The notes: generated by a model from the sequence alone, not told the origin. Shown: positions 32,558-42,252, counted from the stretch's first letter. The stretch is DNA of 64,000 bases from SB11 sp035906255 (GCA_035906255.1 JAMIFM010000013.1:1-64000), one strand, 5' to 3'. Translations and numbers: made by a program.

Positions 32558-34408
32558 ATGCTTGATAAGGGGTTATGGATTTCACCTGATATTATTGACG
32601 GCGCACCTGATGCATATGCGGCCATTAATAAAGATGGTACAATAGTTATGTTTAATGCACTTGCCAGAAAAATTGCAGGGTGTGAAAAGCATGATGTGAT
32701 AGGCCGTAATTTAGAAGTACTGCTACCTTCAAGATACAAGCAAATCTACTATAATTTTCTCTCTCACTTCTTTTCCTTACCTGTTACCGATAAAGTTATC
32801 ACCTACCGCCGCCGTATTTACGGGCTTAGAAAAACTGGGGATGAGATTATTGTTGAAGTTAATATTACCGGTATTGAAACTCACAACGGGCGCATTGCTG
32901 TTGGGCGGGTTACTGATTTATCGGAAGAAATAAAAAGCAAGAAAAAGCTGGCTGAAAGTGAGGAGCAATACCGAAAATTGGTTGAAGGCAGCCACGAGTT
33001 TATACAAAGTGTTGGGCCTGACGGGAAGTTGCTTTTTGTAAATGATGCTTGGAAAAAAATACTGGGTTATACCGATGATGATATTAAACACCTGAACGTG
33101 TTTGATGTAATAGCCGAAGAAAGCAGAGAACACTGTATGCAAGAGTTTGAGCGGCTTAAAAGAGGTGAAACTGTGAAGGATACCGAGCTGGTTTTTATTG
33201 CCAAAAACGGCAACCGTGTTTATGCCGACGGTAACTCGCACCCCCGCTTTGAAAAGGGCAAAATGGTGAGCACGCAGGGTTTTTTCAGGGATATAAGTGA
33301 GAAGAAGTATGCCCATATTGAGCTTGAAAAATCAAAAGCAACCATAGGGGCTTTATTTCAAAGCTCAAACATAGGGTACTTATTTATGGATACCACTTTC
33401 AACATTTTATCCTTCAATAACATAATGCGTGATTGGGTAATTTATGAAACGGGTAATGAACTTAGGCAAGGGGTAAAGTACCCTGATTTATTGGATGGCG
33501 ACCGACGGAGCAGGGCACAAAGCGCGTTTGAACGTTCGCTAACGGGGCAACGAATTGAATATGAAGCCCCGGGAGATAATTTTGAAGGCAAACCGTTGCT
33601 TTGGTTTTATATCAGCATAAACCCTGTGATACATAGCGACAACCAAATTATAGGGGTTAGTGTTACTTGTATTGATATTACTGAGCGTAAACAAGCCGAA
33701 CTTGAATTGCAGCAAATTGCTAACGAGATTATACAACGTAACAAAGACCTTGAACAGTTTGCCTATATCGTATCGCACAACTTGCGCTCTCCCCTATCAA
33801 ACATTATGGGAGCAGCTAATGTGATGCAGTACGAAGATATTACCGAAAACGACAAGCAACGCCTGTTACAGGGTATATATACTTCTACCAAAAAACTGGA
33901 CGATGTGGTGCTTGATTTGAATAAGATTTTGCAGGTGAGCCGCAATATCAGCGAAAACAGGCAAAACGTAATCCTATCAACAATGGTTGATGATATAAAA
34001 GTTAGTATTAATCATTTAATTGAGGCCGAGAAAGCCCAAATAGTTACTGATTTTACTGAAGGCAATATGCTGTTTACCCTTAAAAGTTATTTACACAGCA
34101 TATTTATTAACCTCATTTCAAACAGCATTAAATACAGAAAGCCTAATGAGATACCTGTAATAAACATAAAGAGCCGCCAAACAGGAAAAAAGTTTGAGAT
34201 TGCTTTTTCTGATAACGGCTTGGGTATTGATACTGATAGGTATAAAGACCGTATTTTCGGTTTATATAAACGTTTCCACGAAACCGCAGAGGGTAAAGGC
34301 CTGGGGCTTTTTATGGTAAAAACACAGGTGGAGGCACTTGGCGGTAAAATAACCGTTGAAAGTGTAGTGAATATCGGCACTACATTTACCATAGTGTTTG
34401 AGCATTAA
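32558..34408 (+). CDS. PAS-domain sensor histidine kinase (orphan)
   Basis: A 616-residue cytoplasmic kinase with no transmembrane helix. Three PAS domains (about 10-125, 140-255 and 265-390) precede a HisKA dimerisation domain with His407 in SHNLRSPL and an HATPase domain with NSIKYR (N box), DNGLGID (G1) and GKGLGLFM (G2). No receiver domain is fused and no response regulator gene is adjacent, so its partner is elsewhere. PAS domains suggest a soluble ligand, light or redox signal; the cue cannot be read. ATG 32558 is preferred to a GTG one codon upstream. It is followed by guaA after 115 bp with its own promoter, so the two are probably separate units. Confidence 0.9.
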   Translation: MLDKGLWISPDIIDGAPDAYAAINKDGTIVMFNALARKIAGCEKHDVIGRNLEVLLPSRYKQIYYNFLSHFFSLPVTDKVITYRRRIYGLRKTGDEIIVEVNITGIETHNGRIAVGRVTDLSEEIKSKKKLAESEEQYRKLVEGSHEFIQSVGPDGKLLFVNDAWKKILGYTDDDIKHLNVFDVIAEESREHCMQEFERLKRGETVKDTELVFIAKNGNRVYADGNSHPRFEKGKMVSTQGFFRDISEKKYAHIELEKSKATIGALFQSSNIGYLFMDTTFNILSFNNIMRDWVIYETGNELRQGVKYPDLLDGDRRSRAQSAFERSLTGQRIEYEAPGDNFEGKPLLWFYISINPVIHSDNQIIGVSVTCIDITERKQAELELQQIANEIIQRNKDLEQFAYIVSHNLRSPLSNIMGAANVMQYEDITENDKQRLLQGIYTSTKKLDDVVLDLNKILQVSRNISENRQNVILSTMVDDIKVSINHLIEAEKAQIVTDFTEGNMLFTLKSYLHSIFINLISNSIKYRKPNEIPVINIKSRQTGKKFEIAFSDNGLGIDTDRYKDRIFGLYKRFHETAEGKGLGLFMVKTQVEALGGKITVESVVNIGTTFTIVFEH

Positions 34409-34497
34409 GCTCATACAAAGTATTTATTATTTGCTACATTGGGCAAAGTATGTTCAAAAAACCTGTTATCGGTAAGTTAACATTTGCCCTTTCCCCC

Positions 34498-34505
34498 TAT
34501 CTTTG
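34498..34505 (+). promoter_or_regulatory. -7 element (TATCTTTG) for guaA
   Basis: An exact TAnnTTTG match 18 nt before the ATG at 34524. A TTTG at 34483-34486 is only 11 nt upstream, closer than the usual spacing. This supports the internal ATG as start. Confidence 0.5.
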
Positions 34506-34523
34506 CACCTTCTTTTTTTAGCC

Positions 34524-36050
34524 ATGACAGAAAAAATCCTCATCCTTGATTTCGGTTCGCAATACACACAACTGATTGCACGCCGTGTGCGTGAATTGAA
34601 TGTGTATTCTGAAATACACCCCTTTAATCATATTCCTGAAATTGATAGCACCGTAAAAGGTATTATACTTTCAGGCAGTCCGTTTTCAGTACGTGATAAC
34701 GCGTCTCCCCGCGTTGATTTGGCTATGCTTACTGCCAATGTGCCTCTTTTGGGCATTTGCTACGGCGCGCAATTAATGGCACACGAAATGGGCGGCGAGG
34801 TAAAACCAAGTAACCACCGCGAATACGGACGTGCACATTTACAGTTTAACGGCACTAACCCATTGTTTGACGGAATGGATAACGGCAGCGTGGTTTGGAT
34901 GAGCCATGCAGATACAATTACAAATCCCCCTAAAGATGCAAATCTTATTGCCACTACCGATAGCATACCTGTTGCTGCATACCAATTAAAAGACAAGCAA
35001 GTGTGGGGTATCCAGTTTCACCCCGAAGTAACCCACAGCGACCAAGGAAAAATCCTATTGGCCAATTTTGTCCATAAGATTTGCGGTTGTACAGACGATT
35101 GGACTCCTAAGCATTTTATTGAAACTACGGTGAATGATATCCGCCAAACAGTAGGTTCTGATAAAGTGATTTTGGGATTATCAGGCGGTGTGGATAGCAC
35201 TGTTGCTGCTGTATTGATTGAGGAAGCAATAGGCAACCAACTGCAATGTATTTTTATAGACAACGGCTTACTCCGTAAGGATGAGTTTGAAAGCGTGCTT
35301 GACGCTTATAAAGGCATGGGGCTAAATGTGAAAGGGGTGCGTGCAGGAGATTTGTTTTTAAGGGAGCTTGACGGCATTAGCGAGCCTGAAAAGAAACGCA
35401 AAACCATTGGTAAAGTGTTTGTGGATGTGTTTGACGATGAAGCCCAAAAAATTGACGGTGCCCGTTGGCTGGCACAGGGCACTATATATCCCGATGTGAT
35501 TGAAAGCGTATCGGTAAAAGGGCCATCGGCAACTATTAAAAGCCACCACAACGTAGGCGGTTTGCCCGAGAAGATGAACTTAAAGATTTTAGAACCTTTG
35601 CGCAGCCTGTTTAAAGACGAGGTACGTAAAGTGGGTTATGCTTTAGGCATTGATAAAAATATATTAGAACGCCATCCGTTCCCCGGCCCGGGTTTGGCCA
35701 TCCGTATTTTGGGAGATATAACCCCCGATAAGGTGCGCATAACCCAAGAGGCCGATGCAATCTTTATAAATGAGTTAAAAGCAAGCGGCTGGTACGAAAA
35801 AGTATGGCAGGCAGGTGCTATTTTCTTGCCCGTTAACTCAGTGGGTGTAATGGGTGATGAACGTACTTATGAAAACGTTATCTGCCTTCGCGCTGTTATT
35901 AGCCTTGATGGTATGACTGCCGACTGGAGTCACCTACCCTACGAGGTTTTGGGTCGCGTGAGCAGCCAGATTATTAACCGCGTAAAAGGTATTAATCGCG
36001 TAGTATATGATATTAGCAGCAAACCCCCTGCTACTATTGAGTGGGAATAA
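34524..36050 (+). CDS. guaA: GMP synthase (glutamine-hydrolysing)
   Basis: A 508-residue enzyme, full length. The class I glutamine amidotransferase domain has Cys79 (GICYGAQ), His166 and Glu168 (QFHPEVT). The ATP pyrophosphatase domain has the P loop LSGGVDST, and the C-terminal dimerisation domain ends in VYDISSKPPATIEWE, the family signature. It converts XMP to GMP, using glutamine. The ATG at 34524 gives MTEKILILDFGSQ; the longer frame from 34503 begins inside the promoter. A terminator follows 25 bp downstream. Confidence 0.98.
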   Translation: MTEKILILDFGSQYTQLIARRVRELNVYSEIHPFNHIPEIDSTVKGIILSGSPFSVRDNASPRVDLAMLTANVPLLGICYGAQLMAHEMGGEVKPSNHREYGRAHLQFNGTNPLFDGMDNGSVVWMSHADTITNPPKDANLIATTDSIPVAAYQLKDKQVWGIQFHPEVTHSDQGKILLANFVHKICGCTDDWTPKHFIETTVNDIRQTVGSDKVILGLSGGVDSTVAAVLIEEAIGNQLQCIFIDNGLLRKDEFESVLDAYKGMGLNVKGVRAGDLFLRELDGISEPEKKRKTIGKVFVDVFDDEAQKIDGARWLAQGTIYPDVIESVSVKGPSATIKSHHNVGGLPEKMNLKILEPLRSLFKDEVRKVGYALGIDKNILERHPFPGPGLAIRILGDITPDKVRITQEADAIFINELKASGWYEKVWQAGAIFLPVNSVGVMGDERTYENVICLRAVISLDGMTADWSHLPYEVLGRVSSQIINRVKGINRVVYDISSKPPATIEWE

Positions 36051-36074
36051 TCTCAACGCTGATAGTATGAACAG

Positions 36075-36105
36075 AGCCGCATCAACTTTGATGCGGCTTT
36101 TTTTT
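36075..36105 (+). terminator. Rho-independent terminator of guaA
   Basis: A 9- to 11-bp stem (AGCCGCATCAA / TTGATGCGGCT) followed by eight T, 25 nt after the stop codon. Confidence 0.92.
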
Positions 36106-36313
36106 GCCAAATGGCTTATTCTACATTTTGTGTGGGACAACCGAGACACTTGGTACGGTTACTAAACACCTTTCACTGCAAGGATAATGGCACTATTTAA
36201 TAACCGATACAGTGTGGGACATTATGGGACACCTCCATACTTTCAAAGAACAGCGGTACACACATTTAATTGCAAAACAACACAGGTTGTAACCGTTCTC
36301 ACACTATCATCCC
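36106..36313. other. Intergenic stretch with three TGGGACA repeats
   Basis: About 200 bp between the terminators of guaA and the M28 peptidase gene, without a gene. TGGGACA occurs at 36133-36139, 36215-36221 and 36225-36231, twice as GTGTGGGACA. No tRNA or recombinase trace is seen. Confidence 0.5.
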
Positions 36314-36354
36314 ATAAAAAAGTAAACGCCGTGCAGCATAGCCGCACGACGTTT
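36314..36354 (-). terminator. Terminator of the M28 peptidase gene
   Basis: Read on the minus strand, an imperfect 13-bp stem (36354-36342 with 36336-36324) is followed by a T-rich tail, 33 nt after the stop at 36387. Confidence 0.8.
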
Positions 36355-36386
36355 TGAAACCTACCTTACCTTTGATAGTATTATCT

Positions 36387-37625
36387 TTAAAACTCTATTT
36401 CAAACTCTAATATTGCTGCACCACGGTGCACCTTTAAAGTAGTTTTGTCACCCTTTTTGTGTTGGCTTAGGGCATTCATGTATTCTTTCATACCCTTTAT
36501 CTCAACACCACCTAAAAACAACAGAATATCCCCTGCTTTCACACCGGCCTTGTCGGCAGGTTTTCCGGCAGTAACACCATCCACCTTCACACCGGGCCCT
36601 TCAAAAACGTAATCGGGCATAATACCCAACGTTACTTTAAACGATACACGGTTTTCAGTATCACTGCTTTTGGTTTTTGTAAACTCAGGTTTGGGTAGTG
36701 CAGCTACATTATCGCAAATAGCAGCAATATAACGTAGCACCTCCACCGTTCCATCGTAGTTTATTAAATGGGCGTCATCTTCAGGTGTGTGGTATTGCTT
36801 GTGTTGTCCTGTAAAGAAAGATAATACGGGCACATCTTTCAAATAAAAGCTGGTATGGTCAGTGGGGCCAGTGCCTGATGAATCGATACCAATAGCCAAT
36901 GTGCTTGGCTTTAACGTTTGCACCATATTACCCCATACAGGGCTGGTACCCACACCGTACACCATTATCTTTTTAGTACTGTCGTTAAGGCGGCCTATCA
37001 TATCCATGTTTATCATACATTGGGTGGTAGCCACACTAAACGAGCCGTATTCAGTAAACTTTTTAGAGCCTACCAAGCCCTGCTCTTCTGCTGAAAAGCA
37101 GATGAACATAAAGTTACAGTTTTCTTTGGTTTTGTTTTTAACAAAATACCTTGCCAACTCAAGCACACCTGCCGTTCCTGATGCGTTATCATCGGCACCG
37201 TTGTGTATTTTTCCCTCAGGATTGGCATCGCGGCTGCTGCCCAATTTGCCCATCCCTAAGTGGTCGTAATGTGCGCCAATAATAATGGTATTTGTTGCAC
37301 CATTATCCAAAAACGCAACTACGTTTTTACCATTGGTTTCAATTGCGCCCTCTTCGCTATGTGGGTTCACTTTAAACTTAAAGCTAAAGTGGTGAAAATA
37401 AGTGCCGCTATCGCCCATTGGTTTTAGCTTCAAACTTTTAAACTGCTTAGCTATGTAATCAGCGGCAAGTCTTTCACCTTCTTCACCCACTCCCCTGCCC
37501 AAATACTTATCGCTGCTAAGGGTTTTTATATGTTTCTTAACCTTCTTTTTAGATATGTTTTGCGCCTGCACTGCAACGGCTGCAAAAACCATCAATAAAA
37601 AGGCTGCTATTTTTACTATCCTCAT
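36387..37625 (-). CDS. M28 family metallopeptidase with C-terminal PDZ domain
   Basis: A 412-residue exported zinc peptidase. Signal peptide to about AVAVQAQ (residue 22). Zinc ligands and catalytic residues appear as GAHYDHLG (His, Asp), NGADDNASG (Asp), SAEEQGLVG (Glu pair), NMDMIGR (Asp) and QYHTPEDD (His), all characteristic of M28. A PDZ domain occupies the last 80 or so residues (GVTAGKPADKAGVKAGDILL). M28 enzymes are mainly aminopeptidases; the PDZ domain may bind substrates or regulators. It lies 37 bp downstream of the TolB-like lipoprotein on the same strand, so the two may form an operon ending at the terminator at 36314. Confidence 0.92.
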   Translation of the reverse strand: MRIVKIAAFLLMVFAAVAVQAQNISKKKVKKHIKTLSSDKYLGRGVGEEGERLAADYIAKQFKSLKLKPMGDSGTYFHHFSFKFKVNPHSEEGAIETNGKNVVAFLDNGATNTIIIGAHYDHLGMGKLGSSRDANPEGKIHNGADDNASGTAGVLELARYFVKNKTKENCNFMFICFSAEEQGLVGSKKFTEYGSFSVATTQCMINMDMIGRLNDSTKKIMVYGVGTSPVWGNMVQTLKPSTLAIGIDSSGTGPTDHTSFYLKDVPVLSFFTGQHKQYHTPEDDAHLINYDGTVEVLRYIAAICDNVAALPKPEFTKTKSSDTENRVSFKVTLGIMPDYVFEGPGVKVDGVTAGKPADKAGVKAGDILLFLGGVEIKGMKEYMNALSQHKKGDKTTLKVHRGAAILEFEIEF

Positions 37626-37662
37626 CTTATCTGTTTGTTATACCTACGAAATTTTTAACCGA

Positions 37663-38775
37663 TTAGTCTTCCCAATCAGCAATAAAAAGGTTAGTGTCGC
37701 GGGTACCGCCATTATTGCGGTTACTGCTAAACACTACTCTTTTACCATCGGGAGAAAACATTGGGAACGCGTTAAAAATGCTTTCGTTGGTAATTTGCTC
37801 AAGGCCGGTACCATCGTCATTAATCATGTATAACTGAAAATCGTATCCTTTGCTGCTGTGGTGGTTTGATGAGAAGATGATTTTTTTACCGCTTGGGTGA
37901 AAGAAAGGTGCCCAATTGGCTTTACCCAAATTAGTAACTTGCTTCAAATCGCTACCGTCAACATTACAGGTATAAATTTCCATGTTGGTTGGTGCTACTA
38001 AACCTTGAGCTAATAAATCTTTGTATTCTTTAATTTCTTCTTCTGTTTTTGGACGTGATGAACGGAATACCAAACGTTTTCCATCAGGAGAGAAAAACGC
38101 ACCACCGTCATACCCTAATTGGGTAGTGATTTGTTTTACATTCTTTCCATCAGCATCCATAGTATAAAGTTCCAAATCGCCGCTACGGGTGCTGGTAAAC
38201 ACAATTTTCTTACCGTCGGGAGAAATAGTAGCTTCTGCATCGTAACCGGGAGTATTGGTAAGCTGTTGTTTAATGTTACGTTTTAGGTCGGTAACAAAAA
38301 TGTCAAACTCAGGATATATAGCCCAAAGGTATTTGCCATCTGCGCGGTGTTCAGGAGCAGGCGGGCATTTATCATGTTTCAGGTGAGTACTTGCATATAC
38401 TATCTTATCATCACCGCCCATAAAATAAGAGCAAGTAGTACGGCCTTTACCAGTGCTCAGCATTTTTGGCAAGTATGTGCTATCGCTTGCGGCTTCATCA
38501 ATCTTCATCAAGAAAATTTGGTCACACTCAACGCCCCATTTCTTAGCATCACTCTGAAAAGTAAGCATAGTTCCGTCAAAGCTAAAATACGCTTCGGCGT
38601 TATTACCGCCAAAAGTAAGCTGGCGAATATTTTTAAGGTGTTTTTCGGTTTTAACGCTGTCTTTAGCCATACTGTCTTTGGCTGAAGAATCATTAGTGTG
38701 TTGTTGACTGTTGGTGTTTTTGCACGCTGCAAAAGCAACCATTGAAAACGCAATAATTGCGGGTATTATACGCAT
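37663..38775 (-). CDS. TolB-like PD40 beta-propeller lipoprotein
   Basis: A 370-residue protein with a lipobox AFAAC (Cys 18). Repeated blades carry PD40 signatures, for example ISPDGKKIVFTSTRSGDLELYTMDADGKN, FSPDGKRLVFRSSRPKTE, FHPSGKKIIFSSNHH and FSPDGKRVVFSSNRNNGGTRDT, so a beta-propeller of about six blades. Such propellers often pair with peptidases or sense cell-wall components; here it sits immediately upstream of the M28 peptidase gene. TolB itself acts with Pal and TolA, which are absent, so this is a TolB-like protein rather than TolB. A promoter of the TTG-N21-TATCTTCG type lies upstream. Confidence 0.85.
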   Translation of the reverse strand: MRIIPAIIAFSMVAFAACKNTNSQQHTNDSSAKDSMAKDSVKTEKHLKNIRQLTFGGNNAEAYFSFDGTMLTFQSDAKKWGVECDQIFLMKIDEAASDSTYLPKMLSTGKGRTTCSYFMGGDDKIVYASTHLKHDKCPPAPEHRADGKYLWAIYPEFDIFVTDLKRNIKQQLTNTPGYDAEATISPDGKKIVFTSTRSGDLELYTMDADGKNVKQITTQLGYDGGAFFSPDGKRLVFRSSRPKTEEEIKEYKDLLAQGLVAPTNMEIYTCNVDGSDLKQVTNLGKANWAPFFHPSGKKIIFSSNHHSSKGYDFQLYMINDDGTGLEQITNESIFNAFPMFSPDGKRVVFSSNRNNGGTRDTNLFIADWED

Positions 38776-38800
38776 GTTATAAATGATTTTTTTGTTGCCG

Positions 38801-38832
38801 CGAAGATATTACTTTAGAATAGTTCTAAACAA
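38801..38832 (-). promoter_or_regulatory. Promoter of the TolB-like gene (TTG-N21-TATCTTCG)
   Basis: On the minus strand TTG (38832-38830) is followed after 21 nt by TATCTTCG (38808-38801). Same spacing and variant -7 as the promoter at 7525; 25 nt before the ATG. Confidence 0.55.
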
Positions 38833-38851
38833 CTCTAATTCACATAAAAAA

Positions 38852-38887
38852 GCAAAAAATAAGGGGGACTGAAACAGCCCCCCTTAT
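38852..38887 (-). terminator. Terminator of the HmuY/TonB-receptor operon
   Basis: Read on the minus strand, a 9-bp stem (ATAAGGGGG / CCCCCTTAT) with an inner 3-bp extension is followed by TTATTTTTTGC, 28 nt after the HmuY stop at 38915. Confidence 0.85.
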
Positions 38888-38914
38888 AAAATTTAACCAA
38901 TATGAAGTTTTAGC

Positions 38915-39916
38915 CTATAGCCTTTGTAAGTCAAACAATGGGTTTCCTTTTACGCCCTTGTCGTCGTAAAAGTCTATAAATCTAAGTTTATAGTAATATC
39001 CTGATACGGTTTTGATGATGTAGACCATTTTTGGGTTAACTGTAAAACGGCCTGTGGTTTGGTTGTAATACTTCCAATCAAAGCCAATCACATCTGCATC
39101 AGCGGTATAGGTAAGCCCTAAAGCATAATCCAAGTTAATATCCTCAAATTTCTTTTTTGTCTCTTCGTATGCCCTTACACCATTGGGATTAAGCAACACA
39201 CCGGTTACCTGATAAGGCAAAGGCTCGGGGCCTTGGTCGTGATATACGTGCTGGTAGCGGGTAAACACAATATCCCACTCGCCCTTTTCAGGCTCCATAT
39301 CGGTTTTCACCTCACCGGTAGCTATATTCAAATACGAATAATTGTATTTTTCGTCTTTAGGAATAAAGTAAGTCTTTTCTTCAACGTTACCGTCAAGGTT
39401 GCCCACTTTAACCCAAAAACCTGTATTATCTGCTTTTTGTACTTGAAAACGTTTGTAATGTGCAGTACCCGATGTTTTAGTAGGGTCAGTATTAATAATA
39501 TACAGTTTGCCTTTTGATGTTCCGTCGGTATTGCTCCACCATTCTCCAATGGCTGTTGAATCAAGGTGGCCGTTAGGAGCATCGTACTTAAACTCATGCC
39601 CTTTAACTATCGTGTAACCTACTGCAAAATCTGTCTCAGAGGTTTCGTGTGCCCTAAAGCCTTTACCGCCGTTCATGCGGATGTGCAAACCTTTTTCTGT
39701 ATTTTCAAAAGCAAAATCCCAATCGGCAAGGTTGCGCACCATAAAATTTTGGGTGTTAATATTAAAGTATATGATTTTATCATAACTCTCACCCATTTTC
39801 ACCTGCGTTTGGGTAACATTACCTGCGGGTTGAAGCACAAATCGCTCATCCTCTTTCCAACACGATGAAAGTGTAACTACTACTGCTGTTAATATACCAA
39901 GTGCTTTAATCCTCAT
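38915..39916 (-). CDS. HmuY-family lipoprotein
   Basis: A 333-residue protein with a lipobox TLSSC (Cys 19) followed by WKEDERF. The mature region has the HmuY layout: a first part with IIYFNINTQN and WDFAFEN, and a second with EKGEWDIVFTRYQHVY and VTGVLLNPNGVRAYE, ending in a beta-rich tail. HmuY proteins bind heme and hand it to a TonB-dependent receptor; heme binding here is an inference and iron or another porphyrin ligand is possible. Its start overlaps the receptor stop by one base (TAATG), so it is the last gene of the operon and should be translationally coupled. It has no T9SS domain, unlike the first gene of the operon. Confidence 0.85.
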   Translation of the reverse strand: MRIKALGILTAVVVTLSSCWKEDERFVLQPAGNVTQTQVKMGESYDKIIYFNINTQNFMVRNLADWDFAFENTEKGLHIRMNGGKGFRAHETSETDFAVGYTIVKGHEFKYDAPNGHLDSTAIGEWWSNTDGTSKGKLYIINTDPTKTSGTAHYKRFQVQKADNTGFWVKVGNLDGNVEEKTYFIPKDEKYNYSYLNIATGEVKTDMEPEKGEWDIVFTRYQHVYHDQGPEPLPYQVTGVLLNPNGVRAYEETKKKFEDINLDYALGLTYTADADVIGFDWKYYNQTTGRFTVNPKMVYIIKTVSGYYYKLRFIDFYDDKGVKGNPLFDLQRL

Positions 39917-42219
39917 TATCGTTTGTCCTGCTTGAATAAATGAATTTTAATATTTGTAAAAATTGTACGCCCCATTCCTATTCCCATTGAGTTGCCTCCC
40001 CCACTGTGTGCTCCGCCTGTTGGTGCGTTATAACTGATGCGAATTACGTTAAAAATGTTCCGACTGCCTATGACCAAGGTCACTCTTTGACCTAAAAATG
40101 ACTGTGATACAGATAAATCGGCCATTGAGTAGTCTTGAATGTAAGTTTGTATGACATTTCCACTTGCATCAAGCATATAACCGGGTACCCTGCCGTTGTA
40201 TTTATAGTATAAACTGATAGCTGTTTTTGATACGGGAACGGTATAAGTAACGTTTGCCTTGTACTCTTTTGTAGGGCTGTATTTTGAAACATCAGGCCCG
40301 CTGATAAGGTTTTTGTTAGCTATATACGAAGCTCCTAATTGCAGTGTGATATGCTTGGTTTTTAACTCGGTAGTTAAATTAGCTCCTGCATTGGTAAAAG
40401 ACCCGATATTTACGTAGCTGTATAACTGGGTAGCGGGGTCAACCACTGCCAACGAAATCATGTTGCGTATATCGTTGTAAAAAAACGAAGGCTCAAAACG
40501 TATGCTGCTGGCTTTTCCTACCGTACGGGTGTATAAAAACGAAGCATTGAAATTATCCGAAATTTCAGCACTTAAGTTATCGTTGGGTTGTATGTTGTGG
40601 TTCACATCCACAAAAAACAAGCTCAACTCTTTTAGCGAAGGTGCTCTGAAACCTCTTGCATACGAGGCGCGTACACTAAGGTTTTTATTAATATCGTATT
40701 TAGTATTGAATGATGGAGTAATGGGCGCACCGTATTTTGTGTTGTATGAGGCACGCACCCCGGGGCGTATAACCCAACGCCTTAGCGGCCTGTATTCAAC
40801 CGTTGTATATGCAGCATAATCACCAATTGATTGGCTGGCTCCTTCTATTCTTCTGCCTGTACCTGTTTCTAAATTAATATCATATCCTATCTGTACATTT
40901 GCCTTCATACCCCAACGCACTGTGTAAATACCGCGCGAAAGCCACAAATCAAATGTAGAAGTATCATGGTCGGTTAAGCCCTGCGTTTGTACATTTTCAA
41001 GCGTAACTAAATTTTTACGCATTTGAATGTTGTGACGGCGAAACCAAGAGTATGAGTTTATTAATTGTATATGCCCGCCGTTTTTAAGTTTAAAGTCTGA
41101 AAACAACGAATTATTAAGCCTGCGGGTATAAAAATAGTTATCAAACGCATATACGCTGTATGGCCCAACAACGGGTTCGCCTTTATTAAGAAGTAACTCA
41201 TCAAAAAAGGTAGATTGTACTCTGTGTGTTGAGTTTTTAATGCTAAACCCAACTATTACATCAGCAAAGTATTGCTCTTTAGGCTTCCATGCCTGTGCGC
41301 GCTTATATACCCCAAGCTCTTCGTAACCGTCAAAAAAATTACGCCCGCCTGATACCTGTACGTTTGTTTTTTTAGGAGTACTAAACGCCACACGTCCGTC
41401 AAGGTTATACTGTCCTGCACTTTCGTAATAGCTGTTTACGTTCCCTTCTATATTATTTTTAGTCGTTTTCTTCGTAATCAAATTAATCACCCCACCCAAC
41501 GCATCCGTTCCATACATCACACTCATCGGCCCCTCCACAATTTCAATCTTTTCAATATTGTTCAGGTTTATCTGCCCAAGGTCAATATTACCATCCATGC
41601 GGCCTATCATAGGCACACCGTCAATCAGTATTTTCACATTTTGCCCGCCAATACCTTGCAGGCTCATGCTGCTGCCCAAAACATTATCACGTTTCAGGCG
41701 TATATTCAACTCATTACTTAATACATCGTTAAGGTTTACCGCTCCCTGCCCCTCAATCCGTTTCATATCAATCACCTTAATTTTTGATATGGATTTATCT
41801 ATCGCTGTGGGCTCAAAAACACCCGTTACTACTACCTCGCCCACCTCGGTAGTAAAAGGTTTCATTGATACTTTGTAGGGTGTGCCCGCAACAAGCTCAA
41901 CAATTTCTTCAATTGAAGCAAAACCCTCGGCTTGTATCTTTAACTGGCATTTACCGCCAACTGCCGATTGTGCCATTCCCTTTTCATCGGTATTGTATAG
42001 TTTGGCCTTGGTATAATCAAGTCCTTTATCTCCGATAGGAATAATACCCACCGATGCAAATTCAATAGGTTTTGCAGCCGAATCGCTTATTTGTATAATA
42101 AACTGGCCTTTTGCAACGGTTGTGCAAAAGGCCAGTATTATCATTGCAAGAAACCCCTTTACCATACACGTAGCTGCTTGTTTAACAATGCTGTTCACTA
42201 TTTGCATGGGTGTTGTCAT
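39916..42219 (-). CDS. TonB-dependent outer-membrane receptor
   Basis: A 767-residue receptor. A signal peptide is present; the canonical one (MVKGFLAMIILAFCTTVAKGQ) starts at an internal ATG at 42165, so the true start may be there. An N-terminal carboxypeptidase-regulatory-like domain (about 40-125) precedes the plug (about 130-250), which has SLQGIGGQNVKILIDGVPMI and IEIVEGPMSVMYGTDALGG. The barrel follows with RGFRAPSLKELS and LSVSQSFLGQRVTLVIG near the end. It imports a ligand across the outer membrane with TonB energy. It lies between two HmuY-family genes: the upstream gene ends 33 bp before, the downstream one overlaps by one base. Heme is the likely ligand by analogy with HmuR; this is inferred. 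Confidence 0.92.
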   Translation of the reverse strand: MTTPMQIVNSIVKQAATCMVKGFLAMIILAFCTTVAKGQFIIQISDSAAKPIEFASVGIIPIGDKGLDYTKAKLYNTDEKGMAQSAVGGKCQLKIQAEGFASIEEIVELVAGTPYKVSMKPFTTEVGEVVVTGVFEPTAIDKSISKIKVIDMKRIEGQGAVNLNDVLSNELNIRLKRDNVLGSSMSLQGIGGQNVKILIDGVPMIGRMDGNIDLGQINLNNIEKIEIVEGPMSVMYGTDALGGVINLITKKTTKNNIEGNVNSYYESAGQYNLDGRVAFSTPKKTNVQVSGGRNFFDGYEELGVYKRAQAWKPKEQYFADVIVGFSIKNSTHRVQSTFFDELLLNKGEPVVGPYSVYAFDNYFYTRRLNNSLFSDFKLKNGGHIQLINSYSWFRRHNIQMRKNLVTLENVQTQGLTDHDTSTFDLWLSRGIYTVRWGMKANVQIGYDINLETGTGRRIEGASQSIGDYAAYTTVEYRPLRRWVIRPGVRASYNTKYGAPITPSFNTKYDINKNLSVRASYARGFRAPSLKELSLFFVDVNHNIQPNDNLSAEISDNFNASFLYTRTVGKASSIRFEPSFFYNDIRNMISLAVVDPATQLYSYVNIGSFTNAGANLTTELKTKHITLQLGASYIANKNLISGPDVSKYSPTKEYKANVTYTVPVSKTAISLYYKYNGRVPGYMLDASGNVIQTYIQDYSMADLSVSQSFLGQRVTLVIGSRNIFNVIRISYNAPTGGAHSGGGNSMGIGMGRTIFTNIKIHLFKQDKR

Positions 42220-42252
42220 TTTCTAATTTCCAACAATCAGGGTTTACTAAAC

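Noticed and set aside
34503..34523. Upstream start for guaA
   Set aside because: It lies within and just after the TATCTTTG promoter element; the family N-terminus MTEKILILDFGSQ begins at 34524.
36106..36313. Possible tRNA or integration site in the guaA downstream region
   Set aside because: No cloverleaf, T-loop consensus or recombinase gene could be found; only short TGGGACA repeats are present.
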